Made by a program: the position numbers and the translations under genes | Origin: an uncultured Gammaproteobacteria bacterium | GTDB taxonomy: Bacteria > Pseudomonadota > Gammaproteobacteria > HK1 | DNA: 64,000 nucleotides | Assembly: GCA_947258715.1 (NCBI GenBank) | Contig: CAMYJH010000001.1 | Location: 101,959-165,958 of the forward strand | Direction: 5' to 3' | Part shown: one piece after another, positions 58,987 to 64,000 of the stretch | Numbering within the stretch: the stretch's first letter is position 1 | Layout of the letters: the number at the start of each line of letters is the position of its first letter | The notes under the pieces: generated by a model | Database searches by the model: none | The model's input: only the letters and a program-made list of their open reading frames with translations | What the model was told of the DNA's origin: nothing

Positions 58987-59844
58987 TCAATGACGCACCT
59001 CGGCGCCCGAGGCGGCAATGAGCAGGCGGTCGAGGAGTCGCGTCGGCAGCAGCCTTTTCAGCACCCCGAACCCATAGGTGGGCACGGTGACATAGTAGCG
59101 TGGTCGCGGTCGGCTGCTCTCGATAGCGTGAACCACCTTTTTCAGAACCGCGCTTGCGGGCAGAGTAAAGGGCGGCTCATTTTCGTTGTCGGCGAGCCTT
59201 CGCTCCAGCAACACATACGCCATTTGGTGCGGACTGCTCTCCACGTCAATGTTCGACTTGAAAGCACGGTAAGCGTTCTCGCGAAAACGACTGATAACGG
59301 GCCCCGGCTCAATCAGAGAAACATGAATGTTGGTTCCCCGAAGCTCCAGGCGCAGGGTGTCGCTCAATCCTTCGAGGGCAAACTTGCTGGCGTTGTAGGC
59401 GCCGCGGAACTTGAGCGTGATAAAGCCGAGCACCGAGCTGTTCTGAATGATGCGGCCCTCACCCTGGGCGCGCATCACCGGCAGAACACGCCGGGTAAGC
59501 TCGTGCCAGCCGAAGAAGTTGACTTCGAACTGGGCGCGCAGCACCCGAGTGCTCACATCTTCCACCGCCCCGGGTTGGCCGAAACCACCGTTGTTGAACA
59601 GCGCATACAAGCGGTTTCCAGTGCGTTCGAGAATTTCTTCCAGTGTATCGGCGATAGAGTCCGGGTCGCTTAGATCCAGCTTGAGCGATTCGAAACCGTC
59701 AGCATTCAATCTTTGCACGTCCGCTTCCTTCCGCGCGGTGGCAAACACGCGATAGCCGCGGGACCTGAGTCCCTCGGCCACACACAGTCCGATTCCGCTG
59801 GAGCAGCCGGTGATTAGCACCGCCCGGGCCTGCGGGCTCGTCAT
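58987..59844 (-). CDS. Short-chain dehydrogenase/reductase
   Basis: 285-residue SDR (start at ATG 59844, overlapping yjbQ by four bases; the frame is open to 59919). NAD(P) loop VLITGCSSGIGLCVAEGL, an Arg-rich position after beta-2 (ATARKEAD) suggesting NADPH, NNGG in place of the usual NNAG, catalytic Ser in QNSSVLGF and YNASK. The C-terminal part, with helix-rich PTRLLDRLLIA, resembles the SDR group acting on steroids or fatty aldehydes. Substrate unknown. Confidence 0.85.
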   Translation of the reverse strand: MTSPQARAVLITGCSSGIGLCVAEGLRSRGYRVFATARKEADVQRLNADGFESLKLDLSDPDSIADTLEEILERTGNRLYALFNNGGFGQPGAVEDVSTRVLRAQFEVNFFGWHELTRRVLPVMRAQGEGRIIQNSSVLGFITLKFRGAYNASKFALEGLSDTLRLELRGTNIHVSLIEPGPVISRFRENAYRAFKSNIDVESSPHQMAYVLLERRLADNENEPPFTLPASAVLKKVVHAIESSRPRPRYYVTVPTYGFGVLKRLLPTRLLDRLLIAASGAEVRH

Positions 59845-60257
59845 TCGCCGTGCACCGTCAGAGTGAGCCGTCGCTGGTGCGGCGCGTGCCGGTGCTCCCA
59901 AACGAAAACGCCCTGCCATGTGCCCAGATCTAGGCGCCCACGGTCCACCGGTAGATCGAGACCGGTCTGCGTGAGCACGCTGCGGACGTGGGCCGGCATG
60001 TCGTCGGGGCCCTCAGCGGAATGCCGAAACATAGCGTCTCCGTCGGGAACGAGCGTGGACATGAAAGTCTCCAGGTCGTTTAGCACCGACGGATCGGCAT
60101 TCTCGCACAGCATCAGCGAGGCGCTCGTGTGGTGAATAAAGAGGTGACAAAGGCCACTGGTCACGCCCGATTCTTCGACCACCCGCCGCACCTCGCCGGT
60201 GATTTCATAGGTCCCGCGACCTTTGGTGCGCACCTTGATCGAAGTACGTTTTATCAT
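59841..60257 (-). CDS. YjbQ family protein (UPF0047)
   Basis: A 138-residue protein of the YjbQ/UPF0047 family, which has thiamin-phosphate-synthase-like activity reported for the E. coli member but no clear physiological role. The conserved motifs are FIHHTSASLMLCENADPSVLNDL, HSAEGPDDMPAHV and GTWQGVFVWEHR. I start at ATG 60257 rather than the open upstream frame at 60296. Coupled to the downstream SDR. Confidence 0.9.
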   Translation of the reverse strand: MIKRTSIKVRTKGRGTYEITGEVRRVVEESGVTSGLCHLFIHHTSASLMLCENADPSVLNDLETFMSTLVPDGDAMFRHSAEGPDDMPAHVRSVLTQTGLDLPVDRGRLDLGTWQGVFVWEHRHAPHQRRLTLTVHGE

Positions 60258-60312
60258 CGCGACGTGGCTCGTTGAGTTCAAACACACTCGACGCAAAGCA
60301 TTTTTCTGGAAT

Positions 60313-60918
60313 TCATGGATTGAGCAGGTTCACTTTCCAGCTGTCAGCCTGCCTCTGGTAGCAGATTCGCTCGTGGATCCGGTGGTGGTACTCACCACCC
60401 TGCCAGAATTCAATCATGTCCGGTACGACACGGTATCCGGACCAGTAAGACGGTCGCGGAATCTTCTGTCCATGATACGTCTGCGCGATTTCCGCCATGC
60501 GCCGCTCGAGCTCGGCGCTGGAATCCAGCGGCTCGGACTGCTGCGACGCCCAGGCGCTGATCTGACTGTTGCGCGGCCGCGTCGTCCAGTACGCGTCGGC
60601 TTCCTCTTCTGAGACGGTTTCGACCGAACCCTCAATCCGCACCTGCTCTAACAACGGCTCCCAATAGAAACAAAGGGCGGCGCGGGGGACAACGTCAAGG
60701 TCCTTACCTTTTCGGCTGTTATGGTTGGTATAGAAGACGAAACCACGCTCATCGTACTCTTTTAGAAGAACCACCCTGGAGGACGGCCGGCCCCGCGCAT
60801 CCACGGTGGCGAGATTCATGGCGTTGGGCTCGGTGATTCCGCATTCGCCTGCACGTGCGTAAACCTCGCCGAATCGATCGAGCGCTTCCCGATAGAGTTT
60901 GTCCAAACCAGGCGTCAT
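60313..60918 (-). CDS. pdxH: Pyridoxamine 5'-phosphate oxidase
   Basis: FMN enzyme giving pyridoxal phosphate from pyridoxine or pyridoxamine phosphate. The 201-residue product shows NAMNLATVDARGRPSSRVVLLKEYDERGFVFYTNHNSRKG, the FYWEPLLEQVRIEG segment, and the C-terminal signature ERICYQRQADSWKVNLLNP. The length is slightly short of the 218 residues in E. coli, missing mainly the N-terminal arm. Confidence 0.95.
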   Translation of the reverse strand: MTPGLDKLYREALDRFGEVYARAGECGITEPNAMNLATVDARGRPSSRVVLLKEYDERGFVFYTNHNSRKGKDLDVVPRAALCFYWEPLLEQVRIEGSVETVSEEEADAYWTTRPRNSQISAWASQQSEPLDSSAELERRMAEIAQTYHGQKIPRPSYWSGYRVVPDMIEFWQGGEYHHRIHERICYQRQADSWKVNLLNP

Positions 60919-60945
60919 TTTTTCCCCACCTGTGTGAAAGATGTC

Positions 60946-61086
60946 AGAACTATCTCGAAATTAGCGAGCTTGGATAAGACAAGGCAGAAATAGCTTTATA
61001 AGCGCAGTCTATACGCCAGAAAATGAGCATGTTGAGCCTGTTTTCAACTCCCTTAGGCTAAGCACGGCAACTTTGAGACAGGTTCT
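60946..61086. mobile_element. Possible MITE-like inverted-repeat element
   Basis: A 141-base non-coding block with imperfect terminal inverted repeats: the left end AGAACTATCTCGAAATT against the complement of the right end AGAACCTGTCTCAAAGTT (one gap and three mismatches). No open frame. It lies just upstream of pdxH and at the 3' end of the epimerase gene. Classification rests only on the end symmetry. Confidence 0.35.
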
Positions 61087-61089
61087 AGT

Positions 61090-61947
61090 TCAAATTGAGG
61101 GCTTCCTAGAAGCGTTCAGAGAATCGATTAGCTGCGCGTAACCCTCGCGAAAAGTAGGATAAAGAAAACGATAGCCGCTATCGAGCAACAAATCGTTGCG
61201 GCATCGTTTGCCCTGGCCACCGGTGCCTTGAGCCGCCTCCCGGCGAGGCTTGGGAGCGTTCAGTCGCTTTGCCAGCCAGTCCATTACCGTACATTGCGCC
61301 GCGGGATCGCAGTCGACGCCGTTGTATACCGAAGCTGGCGCGTCGAGCCGTAACAAGTGGCGGAGTACTCCTGCGCAATCATCTCGGTGAACCCGATTGG
61401 TGTAACGCGGCGGCTGCTCGACGCAGGTGGCCCCGTCACGCACCTGACGTACGAAACGGTTTCGGCCCGGCCCGTAGATGCCCCCAAAACGAACCGCGGT
61501 TGCTGGATACATGCCCTGCAGGCAAAGCCGCTCACCGTCGAGCAGTGCTCTGCCGGTAAAGCGAGACGGTTCGGTGGGCGACGATTCGTCCACCCACTCG
61601 CCGGCGTCCTGGCCGTAGACGCCCGTGCTGGATACAAACACAAACCTTTTAACGTTTTGGCCGTGCTTAGCGAGCGATTGCAAAAGGTTGCGCACGCCGG
61701 ATACATAAGCGCGCTCGTAGGCAGTCTCGTCGCGCCCGTCAGCTGCAGCGGTGTAATAGACGTAATCCACTACCGGCAGTACGCGCAGCGAATCGGCATC
61801 CGCCAGATCTGCAGCTACAGGCTCGAGGGAAGACGGCAGCGCGCCGACGTTGCGGCGAAGCGCATAGACTTGGTGCCCATCCTCGACCAGCCTAAGCCCG
61901 AGGGCGATGCCTACGTCGCCGCAGCCTGCAATCAGTACTTTTGACAT
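61090..61947 (-). CDS. NAD-dependent epimerase/dehydratase-like protein (YeeZ-like)
   Basis: A 285-residue extended-SDR protein. It has KVLIAGCGDVGIALGLRLVEDGHQVYALRR (the G-x-G-x-x-G variant of YeeZ-like members), VYYTAAADGRD, FVSSTGVYGQ and the downstream YxxxK region lacking a clean match. The YeeZ group is of uncertain function. Stops four bases from the MITE-like element. Divergent from trmH. Confidence 0.85.
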   Translation of the reverse strand: MSKVLIAGCGDVGIALGLRLVEDGHQVYALRRNVGALPSSLEPVAADLADADSLRVLPVVDYVYYTAAADGRDETAYERAYVSGVRNLLQSLAKHGQNVKRFVFVSSTGVYGQDAGEWVDESSPTEPSRFTGRALLDGERLCLQGMYPATAVRFGGIYGPGRNRFVRQVRDGATCVEQPPRYTNRVHRDDCAGVLRHLLRLDAPASVYNGVDCDPAAQCTVMDWLAKRLNAPKPRREAAQGTGGQGKRCRNDLLLDSGYRFLYPTFREGYAQLIDSLNASRKPSI

Positions 61948-62104
61948 TTCGGGGCTGCACCTCGCGCCGGATTTGGGAGGGCATTCAAGTAATCGCTTGA
62001 GTTGCCGCCCAAGAGCCCGGCTACAATAGCGGTATGCAGCGCGGCGCTCAACTTTAACCCTCTCTTCGGAACATCACTATTACCGGGCTCGCGATGCTGA
62101 ACTC

Positions 62105-62761
62105 ATGACACCGAAACGATACGCCAAGCTGCGGAGCGTGCTCGACCGTCGCCAACCCGATCTCACGGTGCTTCTGGACAACGTGCATAAAACGCACAAT
62201 TTTTCGGCCATCGTTCGAAGCTGCGATGCGGTTGGCGCATTCGAGGCGCACGCGGTATGGCCGGATCCAAGACTGAAACCCAATCATATGAGCTCGGGAG
62301 GCGCGGGTAAGTGGGTCCGCGTTTGTGTTCACCCGGATCTGGATACTGCCGCTTCGGCGCTGCGGGAAAGAGGGATGCGGATTGTCGCCGCCCACCCGGA
62401 TGAAATCGCATGCGATTATCGCCAGATCGACTTTAGCCAACCGACTGCGATCCTGCTTGGCGCTGAGCTCGACGGCATCAGTAGGGTAGGTTTGAACCTT
62501 TCCGACGTTTGCGTTGCTGTTCCCATGGCCGGTATGGTCGAATCGCTCAACGTTTCCGTAGCCGCTGCGGTACTACTATTCGAGGCGCAGCGGCAACGCG
62601 ATGCGGCCGGCATGTATAATTGCTCGCGGCTCGATCCGGAAGTCTACACGCGCACGCTGTTCGAGTGGTGCCACCCCGAAGTTGCCGCCTACTGCCGAAA
62701 ATACGACCAGCCCTATCCGACGCTGGATGATAACGGAGACATTTCAGGCCCGATTAATTGA
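62105..62761 (+). CDS. trmH: tRNA (guanosine(18)-2'-O)-methyltransferase
   Basis: SPOUT-family enzyme methylating G18 in the D-loop. The 218-residue product has the three SPOUT motifs: NVHKTHNFSAIVRSCDAVGA (motif 1, with the Arg and Asn), AILLGAELDGIS (motif 2) and VPMAGMVESLNVSVAAAVLLFEA (motif 3). The C-terminal helix LFEWCHPEVAAYC is as in TrmH. Overlaps the end of the aminopeptidase pseudogene tail-to-tail by 18 bases. Confidence 0.95.
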   Translation: MTPKRYAKLRSVLDRRQPDLTVLLDNVHKTHNFSAIVRSCDAVGAFEAHAVWPDPRLKPNHMSSGGAGKWVRVCVHPDLDTAASALRERGMRIVAAHPDEIACDYRQIDFSQPTAILLGAELDGISRVGLNLSDVCVAVPMAGMVESLNVSVAAAVLLFEAQRQRDAAGMYNCSRLDPEVYTRTLFEWCHPEVAAYCRKYDQPYPTLDDNGDISGPIN

Positions 62762-63701
62762 TTGCCTTGGAGCCAGACGCTCCAGCGCGCGCCTGCGGTC
62801 CTCGGCCGGCATCCTCGCAAGTACTTCGCAGGCCGCGTTGAATGCCGCCAGATCACCACCTTTTTGGCGCAACAGACTCTCCAGCGCGGGCACGTACGCG
62901 TTATAGGTGGCGATCAACGCCAGCTTGGCGTTATTCAGATCCGACTCGAACCAGCGGTCGTATCCGGCATAGCCGTTCCAGCGCCGCCGCAGCTCACGGT
63001 AATCAGAGCGCAAGCGCTCGAAAATCAACGCCTTTTTGGCGCGCTTCTGTTCGTCGCCAAGCTCCGACGCGTATAGTTCCTCCAGCGAGCTGCGGGTTTG
63101 GCCGACTAACTCAAGAAACGCCCCGCGCCTCTCCTGGTCGGTGCCATAACGGGCCTTCAGTTCGGGGTCTTCAGCCTGCTCTAACCAGCGCTGTACGCCC
63201 ACTCGTTCCACCACCACGGCGTAGGCCTCGTTGAAATGCCTGCACGCCCGATACATGGACGTCGTAGCTTTCGGCCGCGAGATCGGAGGCGAATTGCTCT
63301 GCGTCCGCCTGCTCAAAATAACCACGGTAAGCCACGCAGCCGATGATCGGGAAACACCAGGTTTTAGGCTCCAGTGACAGCTCCGGCGCGGCAATCACCG
63401 TCCAGGACACATAAGACCGGTCCAGGTCCACGTAACTTCGGTAGCTGCCGTTGTTCGGCAGGTCCAGCTCACGCTGGGCAAATTCCCGAATCGCGACGGC
63501 TTTGCGCAGTCTCTCGCGAAGCTTCTCACCGGTTTGCCCGTCGGTTATCAGCTGATCTACGGGTTTGCGCATGGACATCAGCTGCAGATGCCCGTTGATG
63601 GACTGGGCGTAGTATTCGAGCGTGGCGCAACCACCGACCAGCGCTGCTGAAATGATTGCGGCGCCCGCCACGATGAACGTTCTGAGGCGACGCTCAAGCA
63701 C
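62744..63701 (-). pseudogene. Frameshifted lipoprotein aminopeptidase (DUF2265/Aminopep family) with internal deletion
   Basis: The N-terminal part (63701 to about 63234, GTG start) has a lipoprotein signal ending VGGC (Cys25) and family segments REFAQRELDLPNNGSYRSYVDL, WCFPIIGCVAYRGYF and YDVHVSGVQAF. The C-terminal part (from about 63235) resumes in another frame with FNEAYAVVVERVGVQRWLEQ. In intact relatives these are joined by about 40-50 residues containing STLGWFDDP and the zinc motif HELAHQ, which are missing. So there is an out-of-frame internal deletion at about 63233-63236, removing the catalytic centre. Could be a true mutation or an assembly error. Confidence 0.7.
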
Positions 63702-64000
63702 GCGAATCTGCCTCTGCGATCACTGCGTCGACGGCCTGGTAGAGATCGAGCACGTGGCGCGCATTCGCGCCCAGATCACCGCGGCCGATTCGAGAGCTCG
63801 AGCGCACGTACAGCTTGGCGGATGTCGGCCCCGCTGCCTCCACGCGCGCTTCCAGATCGTCGACGAAGCGAAGCAGTGGCGTACGCACCTGCGCCCGCAG
63901 CCGGCTTTGCTGCGGATCCACGCCAATATCTTCCCAGCCCAGCCGTTCGCAGGCGCGCCGCGTGTACTCCAACAGCTTGTCGGCACTGACTTCGAAGACG
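63694..64000 (-). CDS. DUF1499 family protein, 5' end outside window
   Basis: The frame is open to the window edge; the visible 100 or so residues are the C-terminal part. It shows QSRLRAQVRTPLLRFVDDLEARVE and the closing SSRIGRGDLGANARHVLDLY, which match the DUF1499 ending (V-x-S-x-S-R-x-G-x-x-D-x-G-x-N-x-x-R). Function unknown. Its stop overlaps the GTG start of the aminopeptidase pseudogene by eight bases, so both are one transcription unit. Confidence 0.75.
   Translation of the reverse strand, partial: VFEVSADKLLEYTRRACERLGWEDIGVDPQQSRLRAQVRTPLLRFVDDLEARVEAAGPTSAKLYVRSSSRIGRGDLGANARHVLDLYQAVDAVIAEADSRA

Overview
The window looks like chromosomal DNA of a GC-rich, non-enteric gammaproteobacterium. 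Several gene orders typical of the class are intact: lpoA-yraN-diaA-dolP, sspA-sspB beside petABC, mlaFEDCB-ibaG-murA-hisGDC, queA-tgt-yajC-secD-secF, and pcnB-folK-panB-panC. A full cytochrome bc1 complex indicates aerobic or otherwise respiratory metabolism. A two-cysteine DsrC and a decayed siroheme-synthase fragment hint at sulfur-metabolising relatives, but no dsrAB is visible. The species cannot be named from the sequence alone.

Layout. 1-5.6 kb: cell-envelope genes (lpoA cut by the window edge, yraN, diaA, dolP), a macrodomain hydrolase, a DUF3301 protein, and sspA/sspB. 5.7-8.5 kb: petABC. 8.6-13.3 kb: hisC, hisD, hisG, murA, ibaG. 13.4-16.7 kb: the Mla phospholipid transport system. 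16.8-22.3 kb: SecDF-YajC and two queuosine genes. 22.4-25.7 kb: tRNA-Leu(CAA), speE, a small palindromic MITE-like element, a quinone-reductase-like enzyme and a class III CoA transferase. 26.4-28.8 kb: an overlapping pair, an APH-fold kinase and an enolase paralogue with altered active-site residues. 29.0-33.4 kb: panC, panB, a deoxynucleoside kinase, folK, pcnB, and a divergent tRNA-Glu(CTC).

33.6-42.0 kb is the most accessory part: an SDR enzyme, a broken cysG-like gene, dsrC, a B12-binding radical SAM protein ending in a CCAEP tail, a 1072-residue STAND/BTAD regulator, a glutaredoxin, Hsp15 and an S24-like protein. 42.1-46.3 kb is a compact operon of a TetR regulator, a separate B12-binding subunit, a divergent acyl-CoA mutase catalytic subunit, a MeaB G-protein and a PaaI-type thioesterase. 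46.4-52.1 kb: a second thioesterase, a small membrane protein, a rhodanese, a ROK kinase, a four-helix membrane protein, mpl and a LON-domain protein. 52.1-58.8 kb: hydantoinase/oxoprolinase subunits HyuA/HyuB with a complete TRAP transporter. 59-64 kb: SDR, YjbQ, pdxH, a YeeZ-like epimerase, trmH, an aminopeptidase pseudogene that has lost its zinc motif, and a DUF1499 protein cut by the edge.

The best candidates for undescribed biology are: (i) the kinase/enolase-like pair, where the catalytic-loop His is Ala and a catalytic Glu is Asp; (ii) the acyl-CoA mutase operon, whose substrate-pocket residues match none of the mutases I know; and (iii) the CCAEP-tail radical SAM protein next to dsrC and a giant signal-transduction ATPase. 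No CRISPR array, rRNA, prophage or intact insertion sequence was seen.
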